Origin: CAYYJR01 sp964472305
GTDB taxonomy: Bacteria; Armatimonadota; Hebobacteria; CAIYQO01
Assembly: GCA_964472305.1 (NCBI GenBank)
Contig: CAYYJR010000013.1
Coordinates: forward strand, 1 to 64,000
Direction of reading: 5' to 3'
Length of the DNA stretch: 64,000 nucleotides
Made by a program: the position numbers and the translations under genes. Under the pieces are notes generated by a model. That model ran no database searches. It had not been told where the DNA came from and saw only the letters and a list, made by a program, of their open reading frames with translations. How positions within the stretch are numbered: position 1 is the first letter of the stretch; each line of letters starts with the position of its first letter. Shown piece by piece: positions 8,704 through 17,093 of this stretch.

Positions 8704-10344
8704 TTAGCGAATGGTGATCCCAAGATCACCGGCGGCCCTGGTGGCAATGTAGCATTGCCCATTGACCTTCACTGTCTTGGATGTCAACACCACCTGGGCG
8801 GCGGCATCTATTTGCAGTTCTGCGCCGCGCGCGGTTGGCGTGACCTGCACCACCGCATTACCGTTGGCATCGGTCGTCGCGGTGGCGCTGCTCAGCGTCC
8901 CGCTCCCGTTGAGGATCGTAAATGTCACCGTGACGCCGGCGACCGGCGTGGGCGCGCCTTCGTCATCGGTTTTCTGCACCTGTGCGGTAAGGGTGACCGG
9001 CTCATTCTTCGTCACCACCGATTTATCGGCGCCGACCGTCATCACGGCGTTTTCTGGCGCAATCACTTTCACGCCGCCGGTGCCGTCGGGGCCCTGATCA
9101 ACAAGGTCGACGCCCAGTGTGTAGTTTCCGTCGCCGTCTACATCCACGATGACGTCGTAAATACCCGCTTTCGCGCTGTACCACAGGGTATGGCAGAACT
9201 CGTTCGAGCAGGCCAGGCGCACAATATCCCATTCCGGACGGCCTGAGGCATCGATGAGCACGTCGCCGTTTACCCAGGCAGCTTTGTGGATGACGATGAA
9301 TTTTCCCACCATCTTCCAGAATGTCTCGGTAATGCGGCCGGGAGGATTCACCCAGACCGACACGTTTTCGCCTTTGTTAAAGACGCTCTTGAAGACGCCT
9401 TTCTCGGTGCAGGCCACGCGGAACGCGCGCTCACCGCCGATACCGGCATCATGCTGTACGGTGAATCCCGGAATGAGGGTGGCATTCGCAATGTCACCGT
9501 CGGCAAAGGTGGGATTATCGGGGGGCGTGCTGACGCCGGCCGGCAGCTTCTTCGCGATTACGTCGAAATTCCGCACTTCGCCCGTCGGCGTGGCGGCATC
9601 CCAGACCCTGGCCGCGGGATTATCGGTCAAGGCGATGCTGCCATTGACGACGGTCGCCACTTCAACGGCGCCGGTCACGTCATTGAGCGCATCGCCCGCG
9701 GACCAGGTGATCTGATCCGGCACGACATAGAGCGCGTATTTGTCGCCGCTGGTCATATTGCGTCCCCAGACATACACCGAGGAGCCATCGCGAATCGAGC
9801 CGCCCGCAAAGTGATAATGGGCATCGCGCATGATGTCGATGGTCGGAGTGATTGCTCGCGAGCGCGACGCTTTCGTGTCCACCCCCACGGTGAATGCCTG
9901 CGAGATGAGAACCTTTCCATTGCTGGTCACCTGCAGTAAATAGCTGCCGGCGGCATTCGGATCAACGGAGCCGTCGAGGGGATTGACTCCGATATCGTAG
10001 AACATCGCCAGCGGTACGGTACCGTCCGTTCCGGCAGTGAGCTGAATGGGATGCTCGTAGAGCGGCGCGTCATCTTTGAACAACATCGCCTCCACGCGCT
10101 GTCCGGGCGTAAGATTAGTCAACTGTGCAATCACCGTCGCGGTGGACGGTTTGGTGGGATCCATTGCATCCTGCAAATCAAAGAGCGGAGCACCGTCGTC
10201 ATCCGTGGCAACGGCGTTGCCGGAAATGTCGGTCAGTGGTGCCAGGGCGGCACGCTTGGTGGAACCGCCCCCGCCGCAGCCTGCTATCACCAGCAGCACT
10301 GCGAACAGGGAGACAACAAGCAAGGGAAAGACTCTGTGTGGCAT
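8704..10344 (-). CDS. Lipoprotein with C-terminal Big_1/invasin-like domain
   Basis: A 546-residue predicted lipoprotein, first of the five-gene run. MPHRVFPLLVVSLFAVLLV precedes the lipobox IAGC (Cys22) and GGGG. It lacks the WP...IPxAT domain of its four neighbours. Residues ~445-530 resemble a bacterial Ig-like Big_1 domain (VTLTAQVQKTDDEGAPTPVA, then GVTVTFTILNGSGTLSSATA and TTDANGNAVVQVTP). The middle contains VIVDVDGDGNYTLGVDLVDQ, a calcium-loop-like segment, and two cysteine pairs. The start at 10344 follows AAAAGGAGGCCATCGT. Its position first, just behind a promoter-like region, suggests that it is the most strongly expressed of the set. It probably has a surface adhesion or scaffold role, but the sequence does not prove this. 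Confidence 0.8.
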   Translation of the reverse strand: MPHRVFPLLVVSLFAVLLVIAGCGGGGSTKRAALAPLTDISGNAVATDDDGAPLFDLQDAMDPTKPSTATVIAQLTNLTPGQRVEAMLFKDDAPLYEHPIQLTAGTDGTVPLAMFYDIGVNPLDGSVDPNAAGSYLLQVTSNGKVLISQAFTVGVDTKASRSRAITPTIDIMRDAHYHFAGGSIRDGSSVYVWGRNMTSGDKYALYVVPDQITWSAGDALNDVTGAVEVATVVNGSIALTDNPAARVWDAATPTGEVRNFDVIAKKLPAGVSTPPDNPTFADGDIANATLIPGFTVQHDAGIGGERAFRVACTEKGVFKSVFNKGENVSVWVNPPGRITETFWKMVGKFIVIHKAAWVNGDVLIDASGRPEWDIVRLACSNEFCHTLWYSAKAGIYDVIVDVDGDGNYTLGVDLVDQGPDGTGGVKVIAPENAVMTVGADKSVVTKNEPVTLTAQVQKTDDEGAPTPVAGVTVTFTILNGSGTLSSATATTDANGNAVVQVTPTARGAELQIDAAAQVVLTSKTVKVNGQCYIATRAAGDLGITIR

Positions 10345-10778
10345 ACGATGGCCTCCTTTTCCACATGAGATGCGAATGTCTGACCGTGGATGGTGGTACG
10401 TGCAGGTGGTCAAAACATCCTGGAGAGTGAGCGCTAACATTCTTAGTATATCATACCATTTGCCTTATTTCGCTTTCCAATACCATTCGTTGAATTATTT
10501 TTTTACATCTAATCGATGATCGTGCCATCAGGTGCGGTGGTTGTGGCTCGCATCGCTATACGCACTCGATTTTGCATACGGTGGGCTGAATCGAAATCCC
10601 GGCGTGCACAAGGCATGGCCACGTGCCAGGCCATCTGCACTGGCTGGCGTTGATTTCCCGTTGTGTGAGGTGATGCGGCAACTGCGGAACGACAATAAAG
10701 CGGGATGTGTCATGACATGAGAATAGCAAGCGAAAGACTTGCCTGACAATATGCCCGGCATTCAATATACCGAGTGAA
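10345..10778. other. 434-bp intergenic region, divergent promoters
   Basis: No convincing gene is present; short frames here lack ribosome sites and family resemblance. An AT-rich patch at about 10440-10510 reads, on the minus strand, TTGGAA then TATGAT and TATACT hexamers, so it may be the promoter of the lipoprotein operon. A LacI-type operator-like sequence lies at 10426-10439. Confidence 0.5.
10426..10439. promoter_or_regulatory. LacI-family operator-like palindrome
   Basis: AGTGAGCGCTAACA has the central AGCGCT and flanking bases typical of LacI/GalR/CcpA-type operators (consensus near TGWNANCGNTNWCA, one mismatch). It sits about 82-95 bases upstream of the first lipoprotein ATG, between it and the AT-rich promoter-like patch. 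Confidence 0.4.
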
Positions 10779-11825
10779 ATGCAGATCATGGGACGCGAAT
10801 CCGCCGTGCCTTCCCCTCTCGGGGTAAATCAGTTACAATCCCCAGCAACGCCACCGCAAAAGGCATCATCCGTGACCACCGATCATCGCCGGAAATATCT
10901 CAGCACGCTCCTTGGTATCATTTCACTGCTGCTGTGGAGTACCACCTTCGCCACCTCACGCATCCTGGCAGAACAGGTGGGCGTGTTCACGTCGGCGTCG
11001 ACGTCGATGCTGCTGGGCGGTGGGGCCGGCTTGCTGCATCTGCTGGTGGTGCGGCGCAAGTTCCGCGCGGTGTGCGCGTTGCCCCGGCCGTACCTGATCG
11101 GCGGCACGCTGCTGATCGCGACGTATATGACCGGGTTGTATATTGCGGTCGGCTTCTCACCCACCCATCAGCAAGTCGTCGAAGTCATGCTCATTAACTA
11201 CCTCTGGCCCGGCCTCATGCTGGCATTTTCGCTCCCGATTCTCCGCCAGCGGGCATCCGGCTGGCTCGTGCCCGGTATTGTACTCGGCTTCGCCGGCGTA
11301 CTCGTCGCCACGCTTTACACGGAAACACTCTCCTGGCAGATGCTGACGGCAAAGCTGCACGCCGCCTGGCCGCTGTACCTGTCCGTGTTGATCGCCGCCA
11401 TTGCCTGGGCACTCTATTCGAACCTGACCCGACGCTGGGCCGCCGACTCGGACATCTCCGCCATGCCGTTGTTTATTACGGTATCGGGATTGGTGCTCGG
11501 TGTCACCAGTCTGTTGCGGCACGAGCAACCCCAGTGGACACAGACGGCGGTAGGCACCTTGCTGTATGTCGCGTTCGGTCCCACGCTCACCGCCTATCTT
11601 TTCTGGGATATCGCCATGCGCAAAGGCCGTCATATTTTGCTTGCCAGCCTCTCCAACCTCACCCCGTTGCTCGCGACGATCATGACCTGCCTGTTTCTCA
11701 CGGGTGTCACGCTTGGCTGGTCGCTCTGGCTGGCTTGCGCACTCATCATCAGCGGCGCGCTTCTCTGCAACCGCGCGGTTACCCCCCGCCTGCCGGTCGC
11801 AACACCGCGGGAAAGCAACGTGTAG
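10779..11825 (+). CDS. EamA/DMT-family exporter, YddG-like
   Basis: A 348-residue inner-membrane protein with about ten hydrophobic segments, a typical drug/metabolite transporter. It resembles the aromatic amino acid exporter YddG: LLWSTTFATSRILAEQVG in helix 1, VMLINYLWPGLMLAFSLP, ALYSNLTRRWA in the middle, AYLFWDIAMRKG and LLASLSNLTPLLATIMTCLF near the end. YddG exports aromatic and other amino acids. The first ~32 residues are hydrophilic and lack family similarity. The ATG at 10779 has no good ribosome site, and a GTG at 10872 behind AAAAGG may be the true start. It is monocistronic, and an endonuclease gene converges on it. The transported substrate is not shown by the sequence. Confidence 0.85.
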   Translation: MQIMGRESAVPSPLGVNQLQSPATPPQKASSVTTDHRRKYLSTLLGIISLLLWSTTFATSRILAEQVGVFTSASTSMLLGGGAGLLHLLVVRRKFRAVCALPRPYLIGGTLLIATYMTGLYIAVGFSPTHQQVVEVMLINYLWPGLMLAFSLPILRQRASGWLVPGIVLGFAGVLVATLYTETLSWQMLTAKLHAAWPLYLSVLIAAIAWALYSNLTRRWAADSDISAMPLFITVSGLVLGVTSLLRHEQPQWTQTAVGTLLYVAFGPTLTAYLFWDIAMRKGRHILLASLSNLTPLLATIMTCLFLTGVTLGWSLWLACALIISGALLCNRAVTPRLPVATPRESNV

Positions 11826-11876
11826 AGACGCCGGCGCGCATGTGTATTCGCCTGCTGCGCCGTTTCGGCATGACGG

Positions 11877-12593
11877 TCACGGATATACCGCGCGACGCAG
11901 TGCATTGACCAGCAGGTGGGCGCGGCGGGTGGTTTCGGGCAGGCGGTATCTGCCGCCAGGCGTGAGACGAAGGACCAGTGCTACCGCGGTGGGTACATCC
12001 ATCAGGTGGCCGGGAGAGACGTAGACGGGTGAGACGCCGGTGCGGGTGCGGACAGCCATGCCGACCACCTCGCCGCGATGCACGAGCGGGGCCGTCGCGC
12101 CGCGTTCAGCGTCGAGCGGCGCATGCGTGCCGACCAGGATCGACTTGGCGCAGCCCAGCGTGGGTACGCCGAACACCAGCCCGGCGTGGCAGGCGATGCC
12201 CATGCGGCGCGGATGAGCCGTGCCGTGCCCATCGAGAACAAGCACGTCGGGACGCACGGCAAGCTGCATCCATGCGTCGGCCAGCACCGGAATTTCGCGG
12301 AAACTCAGGAAGCCGGGCACGTAGGGGAAAGGCGTTTCCGCCACCGCCGTCGCCTCCGCCACCGGACGCATCTCCGCCAGGTCTACCACCACGAAACCGG
12401 CAAACGAAAGGGGCGAATCCTTCGCGGTGGAAACATCAGCCCCCGCCGCGCGTTGTGGCGCAAAGCCGGACGGCGGGTGCAGCACCAATTGCGCGCGCAG
12501 TTCCCGCTGTAGTCGTGCGGCTTCCTCCAGCGATACATCCCAACGATGCAGCCGATTGAACTCCATGCTCTGCGCATACCCGCCGGCCTTCAT
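11877..12593 (-). CDS. nfi: Endonuclease V
   Basis: About 238 residues (start uncertain: 12593 or 12566). It matches endonuclease V, which cuts DNA at the second phosphodiester bond 3' of deoxyinosine and so repairs deaminated adenine. The catalytic set is visible: GADVS (Asp53), PYVPGFLSFRE (Glu100), VLDGHGTAHPRRMG (Asp121, His127), and PTLGCAKS. The Glu-to-Asp spacing (21) is the same as in the E. coli enzyme. The ending YRLPETTRRAHLLVN is also typical. Neither candidate ATG has a strong ribosome site. The gene lies behind the infB terminator and is transcribed separately. Confidence 0.93.
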   Translation of the reverse strand: MKAGGYAQSMEFNRLHRWDVSLEEAARLQRELRAQLVLHPPSGFAPQRAAGADVSTAKDSPLSFAGFVVVDLAEMRPVAEATAVAETPFPYVPGFLSFREIPVLADAWMQLAVRPDVLVLDGHGTAHPRRMGIACHAGLVFGVPTLGCAKSILVGTHAPLDAERGATAPLVHRGEVVGMAVRTRTGVSPVYVSPGHLMDVPTAVALVLRLTPGGRYRLPETTRRAHLLVNALRRAVYP

Positions 12594-12768
12594 CGCTATG
12601 CGCCGCCGAAGGGTATTTGTGCAACGGTGTCGTGTATCGTGAGTATAGACTCCGTGACATCGCATCAGTCCCGGTGGCTGAGTCATCCGCATACCCACCA
12701 GTGGATGACTTTGCTGCTGGAGGGCCGGAACTGCATGAGCGGACAAGAGGCGAAGGCCATCACAACCG

Positions 12769-12800
12769 AAAAAAAGCCCGGTCCGTCACCGGACCGGGCT
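12769..12800 (-). terminator. Rho-independent terminator of the nusA-infB operon
   Basis: On the minus strand an 11-bp stem (AGCCCGGTCCG / CGGACCGGGCT) with a 4-base loop is followed by seven T. It starts 16 bases after the infB stop codon. Confidence 0.92.
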
Positions 12801-12815
12801 GTTGCGATTTGCGTG

Positions 12816-15485
12816 TTATAGCGTTTCGCGGCGCAGTTCCCTGATCTGGAAGGCTTCGACGATGTCGCCTTCCTCCCAGGCGTTGTAGGAATCCATGCCG
12901 ATGCCGCATTCGTAGTTCGTCGCCATCTCGCGCACGTCGTCCTTCAGGTGTTTCAAGGAATCGATCGTGCCGGTATGAACCACCTCGCCCGCGCGTTTGA
13001 TGCGAGCTTTGACGCCGCGGCGGATCAGACCGTCGGTGACGTACGAGCCGGCGATGGTGCCGACGCGGGTGATCTTAAACACCGCGCGCACTTCGGCATG
13101 GCCGAGGACCACTTCTTCCAGAATGGGCGTCAGCATCCCCACCATGGCCTTGGTGACATCGTCCACCAGGTCGTAAATGATCTGGTAGACGCGCACGTCG
13201 ATGCCCGACTCTTCGGCGATCATCCGCGCTTGCTGCTCGATCTTCACGTGGAAGCCGATAATGATCGCGTCCGAGGCCGAGGCCAGCAGCACGTCGGATT
13301 CCGTCACGTCACCCACGCCGCCGTGGATAATATTGACGCGGATCTCTTCATGTTCCACCTGGCCGAGTGCCTGCGAAATCGCCTCGATGGAGCCGGCCAC
13401 GTCGGTTTTCACGATGATGTTCAGGTCCTGCACCTTGCCGGAGGCAACCATGCTGCTCAGGTTCTGCAGGCTGACATGCGTCGTCAGGCGTTCCTCGCGG
13501 GCCTTCACGCGCCGTTGTTCGGCGATATCGCGGGCCTCGCGCTCGTCAGCAATCACCTCGAACAGGTCACCTGCGACTGGTACTTCTGACAATCCGGTGA
13601 TCTCCACCGGCATAGACGGCCCGGCTTCCTTGATCTGGTTGCCTTTGTCGTCCGCCATGGCGCGCACGCGTCCGGAGACCATGCCCACCACCAGCGCGTC
13701 ACCCACACGCAAGGTGCCTTCGCGCACCAGCATGGTGGCGATGGGACCGCGCTGTTTATCCAGCTTGGACTCGACCACCGCGCCTTGTGCGGGTTTGTCG
13801 GCTTCTGCGCGCAGCTCCTGCATCTCGGCTACCAGCAGGATCATCTCCAGCAGTTGCGCGATGCCTTCGCCTTTCTTCGCGGAAACAGGAGCCATGATCG
13901 TGTCGCCGCCCCATTCTTCCGAGACCAGCCCATAACTGGTGAGCTGTTGCTTCACCACCTCCGGCTGGGCGTCGGGCAGGTCGATCTTGTTCACCGCTAC
14001 GATAATCGGCACCTTGGCCGCCTTCGCGTGGTCGATGGCTTCAATCGTCTGCGGCTGCACGCCGTCGTCCGCGGCGACCACCAGCACGGCGATGTCGGTC
14101 AGGTTGGCGCCGCGCGCGCGCATCGCGGTGAAGGCCGCGTGGCCCGGCGTGTCGAGGAAGGAAATTTTCTTCTCGCCGATCATCACCTGATATGCGCCGA
14201 TATGCTGGGTGATGCCGCCGAACTCGCGTGCGGTCACGTTGGTATTGCGAATGGAGTCGAGCAGCGTAGTTTTGCCGTGGTCCACGTGTCCGAGAATCGT
14301 CACCACCGGTGGGCGCAACTCGCCTTTCGTCTCCACGCTGGAATTGCCGGCTACCAGGCGCCAGGAGGCGTGTTCGATGACTTCCGCCTCATACAGTGCC
14401 TCGAAGCCCAGCTTCTCCAGCACGGAGATAGCCTGTTCCGGCTCGATCATCTGGTTGACCGTGGCCAGCACGCCCATGCCGATGAGATGCGAGATGACCT
14501 GCGCCGGCGTCACGTAGACGCGGTCGGCCAGGTCGCGCACCGTCACCGGACCGTTGATGACAATCGGCTCTTCAATGACATTGGCTTCCACGGCATGTTT
14601 CGTGCCATCACCGCGCCGCTTGCGCCGTGAGCGCAACGTCGTCGAAGTAAAGTCGGTGCGGCTTTGCTGGCGGGCTTTGTCGCGATCCTGCTCGCCGAAT
14701 ACCGTGCGTTTCTGTTTCTTTTTGGCATCCGCCGGACCACGCACCGGACCTTTGGCAGTACCTTTGCCCGCTTCGACGGTCGGCGCGACCGGTGCCGGCG
14801 CTTGCGGACCGCGGCCACGGGTGTCGGGCCGAGCAAAGCGGTCGGCGGGTTGGCCGGGACGCTGTTCGCCTGCCGGTTGCGGCGGGCGCATCTCGCCTTC
14901 ACGTCGCGGAGGACGTTCGGGTCGCGGCGCCGGTAGCGGCACGATGCCGGCCGCCTTCACAATGCCGAATTCGGCTTCCGGGCTCAGGCCGCCATCGGTT
15001 TCCGGGGTAATCAGCAACGAGCGCACCTTGCGCGGTTTCTGCCCCTCCGGACCGCTGGGGCGCGCGGCTGCTTCGCCCGGACGCACCGAGGTAATCTGAC
15101 CGGGGTGGCCGTCCGTCGATGGCGCGCGCTTGATGACACGGGTGACGGGACGCTGATCCATGGGCACGGGTGCCGGCGCGGGAGCAACTTCCTCAACGGG
15201 TGCGGGTGCTTCAGCGGGTGCGGGTGCGGACGCTGGGGCAGCGACGGGAGCGGGAGCAGGGGTGAGAGTGGATGCCGGGGCGGGAGCCGGAGCGGTTTCT
15301 GCCTCGACTTGCGGTTGCGCAGCGACATGCTTGCGCAGAAACTCGCGAATCTCATTAGCGATTCCCTCGTCCAGCATAGATGAGGTGCTCTGAACCGTGA
15401 TCCCCCCGGCGGCGAGCTTTTTTTGAAGCTCGACCGGGCGTTCACCCAGTTCTTGCGCGAGTTTAAAGAAATGCACTTTCGGCAA
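12816..15485 (-). CDS. infB: Translation initiation factor IF-2
   Basis: An 889-residue GTPase that brings initiator fMet-tRNA to the 30S subunit and promotes 70S joining. The TTG at 15485 was chosen as start: GGAGGTACGTTTT stands right before it and it gives MPKVHFFKLAQELGERPVEL, the usual IF2 N-terminal subdomain. A 180-residue Pro/Ala-rich linker (about 63-243) follows. The G domain has GHVDHGKTTLL at 399-409, DTPGHAAF, and NKID, then domains II-IV. The linker is longer and more Pro/Ala-rich than in E. coli. It is last in a nusA-ylxR-infB operon, 31 bases after ylxR. A strong terminator follows directly, so rbfA and truB, often downstream, are elsewhere. Confidence 0.97.
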   Translation of the reverse strand: MPKVHFFKLAQELGERPVELQKKLAAGGITVQSTSSMLDEGIANEIREFLRKHVAAQPQVEAETAPAPAPASTLTPAPAPVAAPASAPAPAEAPAPVEEVAPAPAPVPMDQRPVTRVIKRAPSTDGHPGQITSVRPGEAAARPSGPEGQKPRKVRSLLITPETDGGLSPEAEFGIVKAAGIVPLPAPRPERPPRREGEMRPPQPAGEQRPGQPADRFARPDTRGRGPQAPAPVAPTVEAGKGTAKGPVRGPADAKKKQKRTVFGEQDRDKARQQSRTDFTSTTLRSRRKRRGDGTKHAVEANVIEEPIVINGPVTVRDLADRVYVTPAQVISHLIGMGVLATVNQMIEPEQAISVLEKLGFEALYEAEVIEHASWRLVAGNSSVETKGELRPPVVTILGHVDHGKTTLLDSIRNTNVTAREFGGITQHIGAYQVMIGEKKISFLDTPGHAAFTAMRARGANLTDIAVLVVAADDGVQPQTIEAIDHAKAAKVPIIVAVNKIDLPDAQPEVVKQQLTSYGLVSEEWGGDTIMAPVSAKKGEGIAQLLEMILLVAEMQELRAEADKPAQGAVVESKLDKQRGPIATMLVREGTLRVGDALVVGMVSGRVRAMADDKGNQIKEAGPSMPVEITGLSEVPVAGDLFEVIADEREARDIAEQRRVKAREERLTTHVSLQNLSSMVASGKVQDLNIIVKTDVAGSIEAISQALGQVEHEEIRVNIIHGGVGDVTESDVLLASASDAIIIGFHVKIEQQARMIAEESGIDVRVYQIIYDLVDDVTKAMVGMLTPILEEVVLGHAEVRAVFKITRVGTIAGSYVTDGLIRRGVKARIKRAGEVVHTGTIDSLKHLKDDVREMATNYECGIGMDSYNAWEEGDIVEAFQIRELRRETL

Positions 15486-15516
15486 AAAAACGTACCTCCG
15501 ATTGATAATCACCGTC

Positions 15517-15819
15517 TCAACGCCGCGGGGATCCATCCTCCGCGGTTCCCGACGCAGTACTGGCTTCGGCGGCTGCTTCTCGCAGCGCGCGGTCCACCTC
15601 GTCGGGAAGCGTTCCGCCCAGCGCGCGCGGTATGGCCTTGCGCGCTTTACTCACACATACTGCCGAGGGGCACACATACGCCCCTCGTCCTGCACCGCGA
15701 TGTGGACCACGATCGAGGCAGATGACGCCGGTCGGTGTCCGCACGATCCGCAATAATGCACGCTGCGGACGGCGTGTGCGACACACGACACAGCACCGCA
15801 CGGGGCTGTCTGTGCTCAT
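15517..15819 (-). CDS. ylxR: YlxR-family RNA-binding protein (RnpM, DUF448)
   Basis: About 100 residues with the YlxR signature: RCCVVCRTRRPQRALLRIVR then GRGAYVCPSAVCVSKA. Members bind RNA; in Gram-positive bacteria the protein modulates RNase P, and it is nearly always encoded between nusA and infB, as here. The two CxxC-like pairs and GRGAYVC are intact. The start at 15819 (MSTDSPVRCC) is chosen over a GTG at 15837 because the family begins shortly before the first CxxC. The C-terminal 30 residues are a poorly conserved Ala/Ser-rich tail. Confidence 0.9.
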   Translation of the reverse strand: MSTDSPVRCCVVCRTRRPQRALLRIVRTPTGVICLDRGPHRGAGRGAYVCPSAVCVSKARKAIPRALGGTLPDEVDRALREAAAEASTASGTAEDGSPRR

Positions 15820-15883
15820 AGCAAAATAGTCTACCACGAATTCACCGGCGCTTCAATCCATCACGGGGGCAATTCCGCGCCGA

Positions 15884-16954
15884 TTATTCTTCAAATTCCG
15901 GCTGTTCGATGGCATCGATCTCCCGCATCTGCGATTCGCTGCGGATATCGATACGCCAACCGGTCAGTCGCGCGGCCAACCGCACGTTCTGTCCTTCTTT
16001 GCCGATGGCCAGTGATTGCTGACTGTCGGGCACGATAACGGTGGCGCTGCGGCTCTCTTCCTCCAACCGGACTTCGCTGATGCGCGCCGGCGAAAGGGCG
16101 CTGGCCAGGTACCGGCTGGACTCGTCGCTCCAGCGCACGATGTCGATCTTTTCGCCATGCAGTTCATCGACCACCGCCTGCACGCGACTGCCGCGATGAC
16201 CCACGCACGCGCCGACGGGATCGACGTTGTCCTGGCGGCTGGCGACCGCCACCTTCGAGCGATGGCCGGCCTCGCGCGCCACCGACTTGATCTCGACGAC
16301 GCCTTCGGCAATCTCCGGCACTTCCAGCTCAAACAGCTTGCGCAGCAAGCCCGGGTGCGACCGCGAGACCAGCACGTGCGGCGTCTTTGTCGTCTTCTTC
16401 ACCTCGACGATGAACAGTTTTACGCGCTCGCCGATGCGGTAATGGTCGGTCGGCATCTGCTCGGAGACCGGCAGCACTGCCTCGATCTTGCCCATATTAA
16501 TATACACGGTGCGCCCGTCGCGCCGCGCGACGATGCCGGTCACGATCTCGCCGGAGCGCTGGTTGAATTCGTCGAATAAAATGTCGCGCTCCGCCTCGCG
16601 GATACGCTGCACCACCACCTGCTTGGCTGTCTGGGCGGCGATGCGGCCGAAGTCTTCCGGCGTCACCTCGATATCGAGGATATCGCCCACCCGAATCTCT
16701 TCATCCAATCTGCGTGCTTCGTCGATACTCATCTGGATGTGCTTATTCTCGACGACCTCCACCACTTCTTTGCGCGCGTAGACGGCAGCACGGGACTCGT
16801 CCCAATCGATATCGACATGTATTTCGCCGGCAGAGCCGAAGTGCTTGCGATAGGCGGATAGCAAGGCATCCTCGATGATGCGTTCCAGCACCTCGAACGG
16901 GATGTCTTTCTCTTTTTCGATCTCTCGCAATGCCTGTACGAAATCGATTTGCAT
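15884..16954 (-). CDS. nusA: Transcription elongation/antitermination factor NusA
   Basis: 356 residues, the short NusA form without the C-terminal acidic repeats. The order is an N-terminal RNAP-binding domain (MQIDFVQALREIEKEKDI ... LLSAYRKHFG), an S1 domain (GEIVTGIVARRDGRTVYINM ... GERVKLFIVEV), and two KH domains (VDPVGACVGHRGSRVQAVVD; SLAIGKEGQNVRLAARLTGW). It binds RNA polymerase and modulates pausing, termination and antitermination. AAAGGAGAGGTAGC precedes the ATG. It is first in the operon; rimP, its usual upstream partner, is absent, and a 13-bp hairpin lies in the leader. Confidence 0.97.
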   Translation of the reverse strand: MQIDFVQALREIEKEKDIPFEVLERIIEDALLSAYRKHFGSAGEIHVDIDWDESRAAVYARKEVVEVVENKHIQMSIDEARRLDEEIRVGDILDIEVTPEDFGRIAAQTAKQVVVQRIREAERDILFDEFNQRSGEIVTGIVARRDGRTVYINMGKIEAVLPVSEQMPTDHYRIGERVKLFIVEVKKTTKTPHVLVSRSHPGLLRKLFELEVPEIAEGVVEIKSVAREAGHRSKVAVASRQDNVDPVGACVGHRGSRVQAVVDELHGEKIDIVRWSDESSRYLASALSPARISEVRLEEESRSATVIVPDSQQSLAIGKEGQNVRLAARLTGWRIDIRSESQMREIDAIEQPEFEE

Positions 16955-16973
16955 GCTACCTCTCCTTTAAGAG

Positions 16974-17002
16974 ACAACGAGTGGGGAAACCCCACTCGTT
17001 GT
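16974..17002. promoter_or_regulatory. Hairpin in the nusA leader
   Basis: A perfect 13-bp inverted repeat (ACAACGAGTGGGG / CCCCACTCGTTGT) with a 3-base loop, ending 20 bases before the nusA ATG and just upstream of its ribosome site. On neither strand does a T-run follow, so it is not a standard terminator. It may control nusA, which is autoregulated in other bacteria. Confidence 0.6.
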
Positions 17003-17093
17003 ACCACGTCATTCCTGGATCACGCATAGTATAGCATATGATAGGAGTGATGGCAAGAAAAAATGGAAGGCGTGGAGGGTTGAAGACGACCGG

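Noticed and set aside
10528..10789. Overlapping short frames on both strands upstream of the EamA gene
   Set aside because: No ribosome site, Cys/Pro/Ser-rich composition and no family pattern; treated as intergenic.
15385..15400. ctctgaaccgtgatcc inside infB, similar to the left end of the GxxExxY repeats
   Set aside because: It is within the conserved IF-2 N-terminal coding region, only about 14 bases match, and no partner end follows; chance.
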